Assembly: GCF_014651715.1 (NCBI RefSeq)
Contig: NZ_BMXK01000006.1
Location: 80,710-144,709, forward strand
Source: Zhihengliuella salsuginis
Lineage (GTDB): Bacteria; Actinomycetota; Actinomycetes; Actinomycetales; Micrococcaceae
Direction of reading: 5' to 3'
Length of the DNA stretch: 64,000 nucleotides
The stretch's first letter is position 1, and every line of letters begins with the position of its first letter. The position numbers were made by a program, and so were the translations under genes. The notes below the pieces were generated by a model, which saw only the letters and a list, made by a program, of their open reading frames with translations, was not told the DNA's origin and did not search any database. Shown here piece by piece: positions 1-8,271 of the stretch.

Positions 1-207
1 ACGCGGGCCGAGGCGGTGCAGGACGCGCTGGGCGAGTACGGCGACAGCGCCGCTTTCCAGGAGCTCGTGTGCGCCGCCGCGGACGCCGCGCGTGCCGACG
101 GCGAGGAGGCGTTCGCGTACGGGGTGCTCTATGCAGGGGAGACGGACGTGCAGCGCCGCGCGCTCGCGCGTTACCGGACGGCGCTCGCGGACCTGCGTCG
201 GGGCTGA
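1..207 (+). CDS. CHAD-domain protein, C-terminal fragment (gene enters from the left edge)
   Basis: Only the last 68 codons are visible; the reading frame is open back to base 1, so the start lies outside the window. The fragment contains LGEYGD followed about 25 residues later by FAYGVLYAGE, which matches the C-terminal helices of CHAD (conserved histidine alpha-helical) domains, where LGxxxD and an F-x-YG-x-L motif are usual. Such domains bind polyphosphate and often follow a CYTH triphosphatase domain. The histidines that define the family would be upstream, so the assignment rests on the terminal motif alone. Confidence 0.65.
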   Translation, partial: TRAEAVQDALGEYGDSAAFQELVCAAADAARADGEEAFAYGVLYAGETDVQRRALARYRTALADLRRG

Positions 208-219
208 CCTCCGCCCTTC

Positions 220-248
220 TTGACCGGATCCAAACTGTGACATATCTT
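220..248 (+). promoter_or_regulatory. Sigma-70-type promoter of the YkvI-like gene
   Basis: TTGACC at 220-225 and TATCTT at 243-248 are separated by exactly 17 bases. Transcription would start near 255. This is downstream of the earliest in-frame GTG (253), so it favours the ATG at 307 as the start of the following gene. Confidence 0.6.
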
Positions 249-306
249 ACATGTGACTCATATATCAGTTGTCGACGCAATCCCGCACTCCGGAAGCAGA
301 CCAGCC

Positions 307-1431
307 ATGGCCCACACCGCGCCGACTACAGCCCGTTTGGAACCCGCCGAGACCACGAGCATCCCCCGCGCCCTCACCTACGCCGGGGCCATCATCGCCT
401 TCCTCATCGGCTCCGGCTTCGCCACCGGGCAGGAGATCCTGCAGTACTTCACGTCCTACGGCTATGCGGGCGTCTTCGGCACCGGCGCGCTGGTCCTCGT
501 GTTGATGACGTACGTCTGCGTCGAGTTCCTCACCGCCGGGCAGGCGCAGAAGTTCGATCGGCCCTCGCGGATCTTCCACTACTACTGCGGCCGGCACCTG
601 GGCACGTTCTTCGACTACTTCTCGATCCTCTTCGTCTTCCTCAGCTTCACCGTCATGGTCGCCGGCGCGGGTGCCGTCTTCCAGGAGCACTACGGGCTCT
701 CGAAGTACATCGGCGGCATCGGGCTGGCCGTCGCCGTCGGCCTCACCGTGTGGTTCGGGCTGCGCGGACTGGTCGACGTCATCGCCAAGATCGGGCCCCT
801 GATCGTCGTGATCGCGGTGGCCCTCGGGATCCTGGGCCTGATCCGCGGCGCGGACGGCATCGCCGGCGGCAATGCACTCCTGCCCACGCTGGAGCTGACG
901 CGGGCCTCCAGTAACTGGTTCCTCTCCGGACTGTCCTACGTGGGATTCTGCATGCTCTGGCTGGCGGCCTTCCTCACCGCACTCGGCGCGACGGCGCGCA
1001 GCCGGCGGGAGGCGTCCACCGGCGGAGTGGTCGGCGGCATCGCGTTCTCGCTCGCCTGCGTCGTGGTGGGGCTGGGCCTGCTGGCCGGCATCGCCCGGGT
1101 CAACGGGACCGAGATCCCGCTGCTGGCCCTGGCGTCCGACTTCAGCCCGCTGCTGGCCTCCGGCTTCTCCGTCATCATCCTCGCCGGCATCTACACGACC
1201 GCGGTGCCGCTGCTGTGGACCGTCTCCTCGCGCTTCCTCACCGAGAAGACGCGCGCCTACCGGGGTGCGACCCTCGGGCTGGCCGCCGCCGGCACGCTGA
1301 TCGGCCTGGTCCTGCCCTTCTCGCAGATGGTCAACATCGTTTACGTCGTCAACGGCTATGTGGGCATCGTGCTGCTGGTCCTGATGCTCGTGAAGACGAC
1401 GGGTCGGCTGCTGAGGGCGCGGACCGCTTAG
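307..1431 (+). CDS. YkvI-family integral membrane protein (APC-like transporter)
   Basis: This 374-residue protein is almost wholly hydrophobic, with about ten membrane segments. GSGFATGQE at residues 35-43, in the first membrane helix, is the hallmark of the YkvI family (COG3949), a distant branch of the amino acid/polyamine/organocation superfamily. The substrate is unknown for this family. I chose ATG 307 over the in-frame GTG at 253 because a good promoter at 220-248 places the transcript start after 253 and because the extra 18 residues are not membrane-like. It is a single gene with its own promoter. Confidence 0.8.
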   Translation: MAHTAPTTARLEPAETTSIPRALTYAGAIIAFLIGSGFATGQEILQYFTSYGYAGVFGTGALVLVLMTYVCVEFLTAGQAQKFDRPSRIFHYYCGRHLGTFFDYFSILFVFLSFTVMVAGAGAVFQEHYGLSKYIGGIGLAVAVGLTVWFGLRGLVDVIAKIGPLIVVIAVALGILGLIRGADGIAGGNALLPTLELTRASSNWFLSGLSYVGFCMLWLAAFLTALGATARSRREASTGGVVGGIAFSLACVVVGLGLLAGIARVNGTEIPLLALASDFSPLLASGFSVIILAGIYTTAVPLLWTVSSRFLTEKTRAYRGATLGLAAAGTLIGLVLPFSQMVNIVYVVNGYVGIVLLVLMLVKTTGRLLRARTA

Positions 1432-1549
1432 CCGGGAGGTCCGCGCGCGCCGGATCGCCCGTCCAAATTGGGGGTCGTCGCAGGGATGGTGGGTAGATGA
1501 ATATTCAGCCATTGCCTGATATTGCCCATCTGGTTCCATTAGTGGGACC

Positions 1550-1648
1550 ATGATCGTGAAGCGCACCGAACGCTTGGAGCGTAGGGTTCGTCAGGTGCTG
1601 GCGGCTATCGACCGAATCAGAGTAGAGGCGATGGAAAGTGGCGAATGA
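1550..1648 (+). CDS. Small 32-residue ORF overlapping the HicB-like gene
   Basis: A short basic, helical peptide starting MIVKRTERLERRVRQ overlaps the next gene by 11 bases (out of frame). No ribosome site precedes the ATG, but a -10-like CATTAG at 1537-1542 lies seven bases upstream, so it could be a leaderless start. An imperfect inverted repeat (TGGTTCC at 1531-1537, GGGACCA at 1544-1550) surrounds this start and may be an operator. It is too short for HicA and lacks the HicA double-stranded RNA-binding fold. It could be a leader or mini-partner of the HicB-like protein. Confidence 0.4.
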   Translation: MIVKRTERLERRVRQVLAAIDRIRVEAMESGE

Positions 1649-1985
1649 GGGTGTCCGCTGGGTGGCCCACTACCGGTATTCGGTGATGTGGTCGCCGGAG
1701 GACGAGGCCTATGTTGCCACGGTGGCCGAATTCGCTTCCCTGTCGTGGATCGCGGACAGCAAAGCCGAAGCCCTTTCCGGGCTGGAGGCAATGCTGGAGG
1801 ACGTCGTGGCAGACCTGGTTGCCAACGGTGAAGAGATTCCGCAGCCCTTCGCGGAGCGGCGCTACAGCGGCAACCTCAAGGTGCGCGTCTCGCCAGAGGT
1901 TCACCGCAATGTGGCGATCGCCGCCGCCGAGCAGCACGTCTCCATCAACCGCTACCTCTCGGAGCGACTCGCGTCTACAACGTGA
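1638..1985 (+). CDS. hicB: HicB-family antitoxin-like protein (HicB fold plus ribbon-helix-helix)
   Basis: The 115-residue protein has an N-terminal HicB-like partial RNase H fold (about residues 10-65, beginning YRYSVMWSPEDEAYVATV). A C-terminal ribbon-helix-helix segment (about 78-112) contains LKVRVSPEVHRNVAIAA and SINRYLSERL. HicB proteins neutralise the mRNA-cleaving HicA toxin and bind DNA through the RHH part. No recognisable hicA lies beside it; only a 32-codon ORF overlaps its start. It starts at GTG 1638. It is therefore an orphan antitoxin or works with an unrecognised partner. Confidence 0.75.
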   Translation: MANEGVRWVAHYRYSVMWSPEDEAYVATVAEFASLSWIADSKAEALSGLEAMLEDVVADLVANGEEIPQPFAERRYSGNLKVRVSPEVHRNVAIAAAEQHVSINRYLSERLASTT

Positions 1986-2016
1986 CCGGTGAGGGGGCAG
2001 GCCCGGTGGGGCCAGA

Positions 2017-2124
2017 TGTCCGGAAAATCCGGACAGCTGCTCTTGGTCGGCAAGGGGCGACTGTCGCCTGGATTTTGCGTATTGCATTTCGATCGAACTC
2101 TCCGGAAAATCCGGAGAGTTCGAT
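2017..2124. repeat. Two hairpin repeats sharing the core TCCGGAAAATCCGGA
   Basis: Between the convergent hicB-like and permease genes lie two copies of a 15-base core. In the first (2017-2035) the arms are 8 bp with an AAA centre. In the second (2092-2124) the arms are 15 bp, perfect, again with an AAA centre. Centres are 82 bp apart. The long copy could act as a bidirectional terminator for the convergent genes, but the exact sharing of the core suggests a protein-binding site or a dispersed repeat. Confidence 0.6.
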
Positions 2125-2165
2125 ATCGTTCCTCACTCGGGAGACCTGGAATCGTGCGCGGCGTC

Positions 2166-3947
2166 CTACGCCGATACACCATCCGCCGGTTGCACCTCTG
2201 GTTTCTCTCGTCCGTCGCGCGGTGGGCGCGGCAGCTGCGAGCCCTGCAGCGACGCCGCCGCCACCGCGATCACCGAGACCAGCACGAGCGTCGCCGCCGG
2301 GGCCGCCGTCGCCCACGGGGCGCGCTCGACGTAGTCGATGCCCTCGGCCAGCAGTCGGCCCCACTCCGGTGCCGGCGGCTGCGCGCCGAGGCCCAGGAAC
2401 CCCAGCGAGGCCAGCGCCAGCGCGATGCCCGGCAGCCGCAGCATCCCGTGCCGCGCCAGTGCCGGCGCCACCACCGGCACCACGTGCCGAGTCATGACCT
2501 CGAACGGCCGCACGCCGGCCAGCGGCAGCCACTTCACGTGCGGCATCGCCTTGGCCTCCTCCACGAGCGCCACCGCGTGCGAGGCCAGCGGCGGCCAGCT
2601 CACCCAGAGCACCGCCGCAGCCGCGCCGCCCATCGTGGGCCCGAACAGCGCCGCGATCACCACGCCCGCGATCACGGGCGGCGTCGCGTTGGCGACCTCG
2701 ATCGGCCCGCGCACCGCGTTCGGGATGAACGCGAGCACCAGCCCGATCGCGATCGCCGCCACCACGATCACCAGCGCCGGCACCAGCGTGCCCAGCGCGC
2801 CATGGGCGACGCGCGCCAGCAGGTCGCGCCCGCTCGCGTCCGCGCCGAACGGCAGCAGCCACGACGGCGCCTCGAGCCGGCCGTGCACGATCGCGTACGG
2901 ATCCCGCGGCAGCCCCGCGACCAGCACCAGTACCAGCAGCGCGCACCCGGTCCCGAACGTCCACTGCGCCAGCCGGTCCCCGTGCGGCCGCTCCGGCGGC
3001 GCCGCCACCGAGCCAGCCGGCAGCGGCCCGCCCAGCAGCCACAGGCGGGCCGCGCCCGCAACCACGCCGATCACGACGGCGGCGCCCGCCATGGCGAGCA
3101 CGCCCGCCTGCAGGGCCGGCAGGTCCTGGGCGTTGGCCGCGCCGAGCAGGTAGCGGCCGAGCCCAGGGATCGCGAAGATCTGCTCCACCGCGACCGCGCC
3201 GCCGAGCAGCCCGATCACGATCAGCCCCATCTGGTCCACCACCGAGGCGGCCGCCCGGCGCACCACCGCCGGGACGATCACCCTCCGCCGCGCGCCCGCG
3301 AGCCGCCACACGTCCACCCAGGACTCGCGGGAGGCCCCGGCCAGCGCGTCGCCGAGCAGGCGCCCGAACAGGCCGCCGGCCGGGATGCCGAGCGCCACCG
3401 CCGGCAGGATCGCGGTCTCCAGGCCGGTCCACCCGTAGGGCGGGAACCAGCGCAGGAACACCGCGAAGAGCACCAGGAAGCCGCTGGCCAGCAGGAACTC
3501 GGGCAGGGCCGTCATCGCCACGCCCGCCGGGCCGGAACCCCGGACGGGCTGGTCCCGGGCGACCGCCCGCAGCACGGGCGCGACCAGGGCGGCGGCGACG
3601 AGCAGGCAGACCAGCACGGCCAGCAGCGTCAGCGTGGCCGAGACCCCCACGGCCTGCGCCGCGCCCGGGCCCACCGGGGTGCCGGAGACCCACGAGTCGC
3701 CCAGGTCCCCGCGCAGCACGCCGGACCACCAGCGGGCGCTGATGGCGAAGGGCCCGCCCTCGAGCCCCAGCTCGGCCCGCACGGAGGCGATGGCCTCCGG
3801 CGTCGGCTCCAGCTCGGAGTAGCGGGCGCGCAGCACGGAGAGCGCCGGGTCGCGCTGCGAGAGCCACGGCAGCGCCCCGACGACCGTGAGCAGGCCCAGC
3901 CCCGCGAGGATCCGCGAGGCCAGGGCCCGCCGGCCGCTACTGCGCAT
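2166..3947 (-). CDS. Fused DppB-DppC-type ABC transporter permease (two permeases in one chain)
   Basis: At 593 residues the protein is about twice a normal oligopeptide/nickel permease. The N-terminal half looks DppB-like: an early membrane helix, a periplasmic stretch with the usual GDLGDSWVSGTPV-type segment, then membrane helices and an EAA-like loop near ARRRVIVPAVVRRAA. The C-terminal half looks DppC-like: FGADASGRDLLARVAHGA followed by helices and the second EAA loop EEAKAMPHVKWLPLAGVRP. It would supply the whole membrane channel of the importer. Its ATG overlaps the stop of the binding-protein gene by 11 bases, making it the last gene of a coupled operon. Substrate is inferred only from context: peptide, nickel or metal-opine. 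Confidence 0.85.
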   Translation of the reverse strand: MRSSGRRALASRILAGLGLLTVVGALPWLSQRDPALSVLRARYSELEPTPEAIASVRAELGLEGGPFAISARWWSGVLRGDLGDSWVSGTPVGPGAAQAVGVSATLTLLAVLVCLLVAAALVAPVLRAVARDQPVRGSGPAGVAMTALPEFLLASGFLVLFAVFLRWFPPYGWTGLETAILPAVALGIPAGGLFGRLLGDALAGASRESWVDVWRLAGARRRVIVPAVVRRAAASVVDQMGLIVIGLLGGAVAVEQIFAIPGLGRYLLGAANAQDLPALQAGVLAMAGAAVVIGVVAGAARLWLLGGPLPAGSVAAPPERPHGDRLAQWTFGTGCALLVLVLVAGLPRDPYAIVHGRLEAPSWLLPFGADASGRDLLARVAHGALGTLVPALVIVVAAIAIGLVLAFIPNAVRGPIEVANATPPVIAGVVIAALFGPTMGGAAAAVLWVSWPPLASHAVALVEEAKAMPHVKWLPLAGVRPFEVMTRHVVPVVAPALARHGMLRLPGIALALASLGFLGLGAQPPAPEWGRLLAEGIDYVERAPWATAAPAATLVLVSVIAVAAASLQGSQLPRPPRDGREKPEVQPADGVSA

Positions 3948-5460
3948 CGATGCGGGTCTCGTTGGTCACGAGGGTGCGCTCGCGCGGGTCGCGGACGGCT
4001 CCGGCGACGCCGCCGGTCTCGCCCTGGATGACGCGCTCGTGCAGCAGCGGGATGGCCGAATCGGTCGCGAGGATCTGCGCCTCGGCGGCCATGATGGCCG
4101 CGCGGCGCGCCTCGCCGGCCGGGGCCGCCGACGCCGCGTCGATCGCCGCGTCCACGTCCTCGTCGCAGAGCTGGGAGAGGTTGAAGCTGCCCGCGCACGT
4201 GAAGTCGGCGCCGAAGTAGGCCACCGGGTCGCCGGAGTCCAGGACGGTGGCGCGGGAGAGGATGAACGCGTCGAACGCGCCGTCCAGGGCGTCGGACTCG
4301 ATGAACTGGTACTCGCGCACGTCCTGCTCCACCACGAACCCGGCCGCCTCCAGCTGCTGCTCCAGCAGCACCGCGACCTCCGGCAGCTCGGCCCGGTCGG
4401 TGAACGTGCCCAGGCTGATCTCCACGCCGTCGACGTCGGCCGGCTCGGCGCGGCCGGCGAGGATCTCGTCGTAGTCCGCGCCCCCGCGCTCCTCGAGCGT
4501 CCACGGCAGCGCCGGGCCGAGCAGGCCCACGGCCTCGTCGGCCCGGTCCTCGTAGGCGGAGGCGATGATCTGCGCGCGGTCGACGGCCTCGCGGGCCGCG
4601 GCCCGCACGGCCGGGTCCGCGAACGGGCCCGACTCCGCGTTCAGGTAGAGCGTGTTGGTGCGCGGCATCGGCACCTCGTGCAGCAGCTCCTCGTCGATCG
4701 AGGCGGCCTGGCCGGCCGGGACGGTCTCGACGACGTGCGCGGTGCCCGTGCGCAGGGCCGCGGCGCGGGCCGTGCCGTCCGGGACGAAGTCGGCGTCGAT
4801 CCCGGCGGCGGCGGCCGGGGCGCCCCAGTAGCCGTCGAAGCGGTCCAGCGTGGCGCTGGAGGTCCCGTCCACGGAGACCAGCTCGAACGGCCCGGTGCCG
4901 GTGCCCACGGGGCTGATGGTGCCGCCGTCGTACGCGTTCGCCGACAGGATGGACAACTGCGGGCTGGTCAGGCGGTTCGGCAGCAGCGGGTCGGGGGACC
5001 CGGTGGTGACGACCACCTGGCCGTCGTCGACCGAGACCTCCATGTCCACGCCGTCGAGGATGCGCGGCAGCGGGCTCGACTCGGTGGCCACGCGCAGCGA
5101 GTGCGCGGCGGCCTCGGCGGTCAGCTCGGTGCCGTCGTGGAACGTCACGCCGTCGCGGAGGGTGAAGCGCCAGGTGAGGTCGTCGGTCTGCTCCCACTCG
5201 GTGGCGAGGGCGGGCACGGGGTCGCTGGTGTCGTCGAGCGCCACGAGGGTCTCGGCGGTGGCCCAGCGGGAGAGCTTGAAGGCGTCGTCGCTCATGGGGT
5301 TCAGGCCCGAGCGCGGCGGCTGCATCATGGCCAGGGAGATGCGGGCGTCGTCGCCGGTGCCGCTCGATTCGGCGGATTCGGCGGAGAAGCAGCCGGCCAG
5401 CGGCAGGGTCAGGGCGAGGGCGCCGGCGGCGAGCGCGCCGGTGCGGAGGCGGTGGTTCAC
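3937..5460 (-). CDS. ABC transporter substrate-binding lipoprotein, peptide/nickel/opine family
   Basis: The 507-residue protein begins with a lipoprotein signal ending in LAGC (Cys near residue 23). It continues as an SBP family 5 (SBP_bac_5) protein, with the typical phrases LTWRFTLRDGVTFHDG and GTGPFELVS and a C-terminal LLHERV segment. It captures the ligand outside the cell for the fused permease. The start is GTG 5460; the upstream MFS gene stop overlaps it as GTGA. Family members bind oligopeptides, nickel chelates or metal-opine complexes such as staphylopine. Sequence inspection alone cannot tell these apart. Confidence 0.88.
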   Translation of the reverse strand: MNHRLRTGALAAGALALTLPLAGCFSAESAESSGTGDDARISLAMMQPPRSGLNPMSDDAFKLSRWATAETLVALDDTSDPVPALATEWEQTDDLTWRFTLRDGVTFHDGTELTAEAAAHSLRVATESSPLPRILDGVDMEVSVDDGQVVVTTGSPDPLLPNRLTSPQLSILSANAYDGGTISPVGTGTGPFELVSVDGTSSATLDRFDGYWGAPAAAAGIDADFVPDGTARAAALRTGTAHVVETVPAGQAASIDEELLHEVPMPRTNTLYLNAESGPFADPAVRAAAREAVDRAQIIASAYEDRADEAVGLLGPALPWTLEERGGADYDEILAGRAEPADVDGVEISLGTFTDRAELPEVAVLLEQQLEAAGFVVEQDVREYQFIESDALDGAFDAFILSRATVLDSGDPVAYFGADFTCAGSFNLSQLCDEDVDAAIDAASAAPAGEARRAAIMAAEAQILATDSAIPLLHERVIQGETGGVAGAVRDPRERTLVTNETRIDAQ

Positions 5461-6743
5461 GGGGTGTGTTCCTTGTCGTTCAGGGCGCCGGCGGTCGCCG
5501 GCGCGGAGGTCGAGTGGTGGCGGAGTTCGTGGGCCGGGCGCAGGGCGTACCAGGCCAGCGGCAGCATGAGAGCGGGCAGCGCGGCGGCGAGCGGCCAGGC
5601 GGCCAGGGTGCCCCACTGGCCGACGACGGCGCCGGTCGCGGTGGTGGTCAGGAAGGCGGCGATCCCGCCGGCGGTGGGCAGGAACGCCAGCCGGGTGGCC
5701 CGCCAGCGGTGCGAGCCGCCCGCGATGAGCGACTGCGCGCTCGGGGTGCCGAGCATCATCGAGACGCCGACCAGCACGGCGACCACGCAGAACGCCCAGG
5801 GCAGCGCGGCCGGGTCCAGGTACAGCTGGCCGGCGAACGCGGCCAGGCACGCCGCCGTCGACACGTAGAGCGCGAGCATCACCGCGGTGCAGCGGCCCAG
5901 CCGCTCGGCGAGCCGGGAGAGCGGCCACTGCAGCGCCAGCGTGGCCGCCGAGAGGGCCGCGGCCACCGCGCCCATGCGCCCGGCGTCGAGCCCGTGCTCG
6001 GCGAGGGCCAGCGGGACCGTGGAGAACAGCTGCGTGTAGACGGCCAACAGGGCCGAGCACGCGGCCGCCAGCGGCACCACGCGCACGGGGTCCGCCGGGG
6101 CCGGCTCCTGTCCGGCCGGCGGCGCGGCCGCGTCCCGGGCGCCGGGGGTGGGCGGCACGACGACGCCGCGCGGGATCAGCCGGTGCACGGCGACGGCCGC
6201 GGCGACGAAGACCGCCGCTGAGGCCGCGGCGAGTTGAACCGAGTGCTCGGGCATGAATCGCGCGGCGCCGAGCGAGGCGATGATCCCGCCCGTCTCGCCG
6301 GCCAGGGCGAGCGCGGCGAAGGGCGCGGGACCGCGGCGGGCGGGCGCACCGCCGTCGTGCCCGCGCCGCTCGGCGTCGATGCGCCCGATCAGGGCGTCGA
6401 CCGCGGGGGAGAAGAGCGCCCCGGCCAGGCCCACCAGGACGACGCCGGCGACGAACGCGGGCGCGTCCGGCGCCCACGCGATGATTCCGAACGCGAGCGC
6501 GCGCAGCAGGCACCCGGCGAGCAGGAGGGTGCGCGCACCCAAGCGGTCGGTCAGGTATCCGCCGACGACGAACAGGCCCTGCTGCGCGATGACCCGGGCG
6601 CCCACCAGCGCGCCGACCGCGGCCGCGTCCAGGCCGAACCGGGACTGGCCGATCGCGGCGAAGAACGGCACCACCGAGGAGAACCCCAGCATGAAGACCA
6701 GCTGCAGCACCAGGACGGGGCGCAGCGGCTGCGCGGCGCTCAC
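5457..6743 (-). CDS. MFS transporter embedded in the ABC operon (candidate metallophore exporter)
   Basis: This 428-residue protein has about twelve hydrophobic segments and the MFS loop motif GGYLTDRLGARTLLLAG between helices 2 and 3. It starts at GTG 6743, overlapping the ATPase stop by four bases, and its own stop overlaps the binding-protein start the same way, so it is tightly coupled in translation. An MFS pump inside a dpp/nik-like importer operon is unusual for peptide uptake. It is characteristic of Cnt/staphylopine-type loci, where the MFS member exports the metallophore. That role is inferred from context. Confidence 0.8.
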   Translation of the reverse strand: MSAAQPLRPVLVLQLVFMLGFSSVVPFFAAIGQSRFGLDAAAVGALVGARVIAQQGLFVVGGYLTDRLGARTLLLAGCLLRALAFGIIAWAPDAPAFVAGVVLVGLAGALFSPAVDALIGRIDAERRGHDGGAPARRGPAPFAALALAGETGGIIASLGAARFMPEHSVQLAAASAAVFVAAAVAVHRLIPRGVVVPPTPGARDAAAPPAGQEPAPADPVRVVPLAAACSALLAVYTQLFSTVPLALAEHGLDAGRMGAVAAALSAATLALQWPLSRLAERLGRCTAVMLALYVSTAACLAAFAGQLYLDPAALPWAFCVVAVLVGVSMMLGTPSAQSLIAGGSHRWRATRLAFLPTAGGIAAFLTTTATGAVVGQWGTLAAWPLAAALPALMLPLAWYALRPAHELRHHSTSAPATAGALNDKEHTP

Positions 6744-7426
6744 CGCGTCTGCTCCACGACCCCGTCGCGGACGGTGAGGACGCGGTCGCAGCGGGCGGCG
6801 AGGGCGTCGTCGTGCGTGACGAGCAGCAGGGCCCCGCCCGTGCGGGCCGGCAGGGAGAGCAGGGCGTCGGCGAGGCCGGCGGAGGTGGCGGCGTCGAGGG
6901 CGCTGGTGGGTTCGTCGGCGACGACCACGTCCGGGCCGACCGCGACCGCGCGGGCGATCGCCGCGCGCTGGGCCTGCCCGCCGGAGAGCCGGCGCGGGGT
7001 GCGCTCGAGCAGGGCCGGGTCCAGGCTGGCGGTGTCGGCGGCGGCGCGGATGCGGGCGGACGGGTCGCCGGGCACGCCGAGGCGGGCCAGGGCACGCTCG
7101 ATCGAGGCGCGCACGGGAACCCGCGGCGGCAGCGAGGCGCCCGCGTCCTGCGGGACGCCCTGGACCAGGTGGCGGCGGGCCGCGTGCGGGGTGCGGCCGG
7201 CGCCGCAGAAGCGCTCGCCGTGCACCAGGACGTGGCCGGTGCTGGCGGCGCGCAGGCCGAGGACGATCTCGGCGAGAGTCGACTTGCCCGCGCCCGAGCG
7301 GCCGATCACGGCCACGGACTCGCCCGCGTGCAGCGCGAAGTCGGCGGGGTGCAGGGCCGTGACGGGGCGTCGGCGCGTGCCGTAGGCGGCCCCGATGCCG
7401 CACGCCTCCAGGACCGGCGCGCTCAT
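6740..7426 (-). CDS. ABC transporter ATPase, DppF/CntF-like
   Basis: A compact 228-residue nucleotide-binding subunit with Walker A GRSGAGKST, signature LSGGQ and Walker B VVVADEP followed by TSALD, then the H-loop THDD. It lacks the C-terminal oligopeptide-ABC extension usual in DppF, so it is shorter than the family norm of about 260-320. It overlaps both neighbours by four bases (ATGA/GTGA), which indicates coupled synthesis with the second ATPase and the MFS protein. Confidence 0.85.
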   Translation of the reverse strand: MSAPVLEACGIGAAYGTRRRPVTALHPADFALHAGESVAVIGRSGAGKSTLAEIVLGLRAASTGHVLVHGERFCGAGRTPHAARRHLVQGVPQDAGASLPPRVPVRASIERALARLGVPGDPSARIRAAADTASLDPALLERTPRRLSGGQAQRAAIARAVAVGPDVVVADEPTSALDAATSAGLADALLSLPARTGGALLLVTHDDALAARCDRVLTVRDGVVEQTR

Positions 7427-8109
7427 GCGGCCGTCGCCCGCGCGTCGTCGGCGGTCTCCACGTCGCCGAGGTGGACCCGGCCGGACTCGACGCGGATCAG
7501 GTCGGCGGCGAGCTTCGCGCGGACCAGCGGGTCGTGCGTGGCGACGACCAGCGCGCTGCCGGCCGCCTGGGAGAGCCCGCGCAGCACGGACAGGGTCTCG
7601 TCGCGGGAGGCGTTGTCCAGGGCGCTGGTCGGCTCGTCGGCGATCACCAGGGCGGGGGAGCCGAGGAAGGCCAGCGAGATCGCCACGCGCTGCAGCTGCC
7701 CGCCGGAGAGCTCGGCCGGGCGCCGCCCGGCCAGGGCGGACGCGTCCAGCCCGACGGCGGCGAGCACCTGGCGCGTGCGCGCGGCGGTCGCGCCCGTGAC
7801 GGCCCGCAGCTGGCGGCCGACCGGCAGCAGCGGGTGCAGGGCCTCGGCCCCGCGCTGCGGGACGAAGCCGATGCGCAGGCCGGCGGGCGCGGTGCGCGTC
7901 CCGTCGAGGACGACGCCGGCGGGCAGGCGCCCGGTGAGCGCGGAGAGCAGCATCGACTTGCCGGCGCCGGAGGGGCCCATGACGACCGTGCGGGTCGCGG
8001 GCGCGATCTCCAGCGCGGGCACGGTCAGCAGGGTCTCCCGGGTGCGCCGGCTGGCGACCGTGACGCCGGTCAGGGAGACGAGGGGGCGCGGGGGTGCGGG
8101 AGCGGGCAT
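7423..8109 (-). CDS. ABC transporter ATPase, DppD/CntD-like (first gene of operon)
   Basis: This 228-residue ATPase has Walker A GPSGAGKSM, signature LSGGQLQR, Walker B LVIADEP and TSALD. It is the first gene of the five-gene minus-strand operon. Its ATG is preceded by AAGGAA about ten bases upstream on the coding strand. Walker A ends in Lys-Ser-Met rather than Lys-Ser/Thr-Thr, a tolerated variation. Together with the next ATPase it would energise the fused permease. Expression is probably controlled from the AT-rich, Fur-box-like region just upstream. Confidence 0.85.
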   Translation of the reverse strand: MPAPAPPRPLVSLTGVTVASRRTRETLLTVPALEIAPATRTVVMGPSGAGKSMLLSALTGRLPAGVVLDGTRTAPAGLRIGFVPQRGAEALHPLLPVGRQLRAVTGATAARTRQVLAAVGLDASALAGRRPAELSGGQLQRVAISLAFLGSPALVIADEPTSALDNASRDETLSVLRGLSQAAGSALVVATHDPLVRAKLAADLIRVESGRVHLGDVETADDARATAA

Positions 8110-8173
8110 GGGGCGGCGGTTCCTTGCTGGGTGGTGCGGCGGGAGGGCCCGCAGCGCTGCGGAAACCCCTTAA

Positions 8174-8188
8174 TGCGAATGATTCTGA
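8174..8188. promoter_or_regulatory. Fur/Zur-family-like 7-1-7 box upstream of the ABC/MFS operon
   Basis: The 15-mer TGCGAATGATTCTGA is centred on G8181. Compared with the Fur-superfamily 7-1-7 pattern (TGATAAT-N-ATTATCA) it keeps AAT-N-ATT in the middle and the outer T/A positions, ten of fourteen arm bases. The core GAATGATTC is a perfect palindrome about that base. It lies in a strikingly AT-rich patch some 65 bases before the operon start. Metal-dependent repression is inferred, not shown. Confidence 0.45.
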
Positions 8189-8271
8189 ATTAAATCAGAG
8201 TCCGGGGCGTCCGCGAAATCGCTCCGCACGCCCCGTGGGGAGGGTTCCGTGCCGTGAGGGCGGCGGGGATC

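Noticed and set aside
3937..7095. A 1052-codon minus-strand ORF spanning the ABC/MFS region
   Set aside because: It is a run-through of the binding-protein frame across the MFS and ATPase genes in another frame; the lipoprotein signal fixes the real start at 5460.
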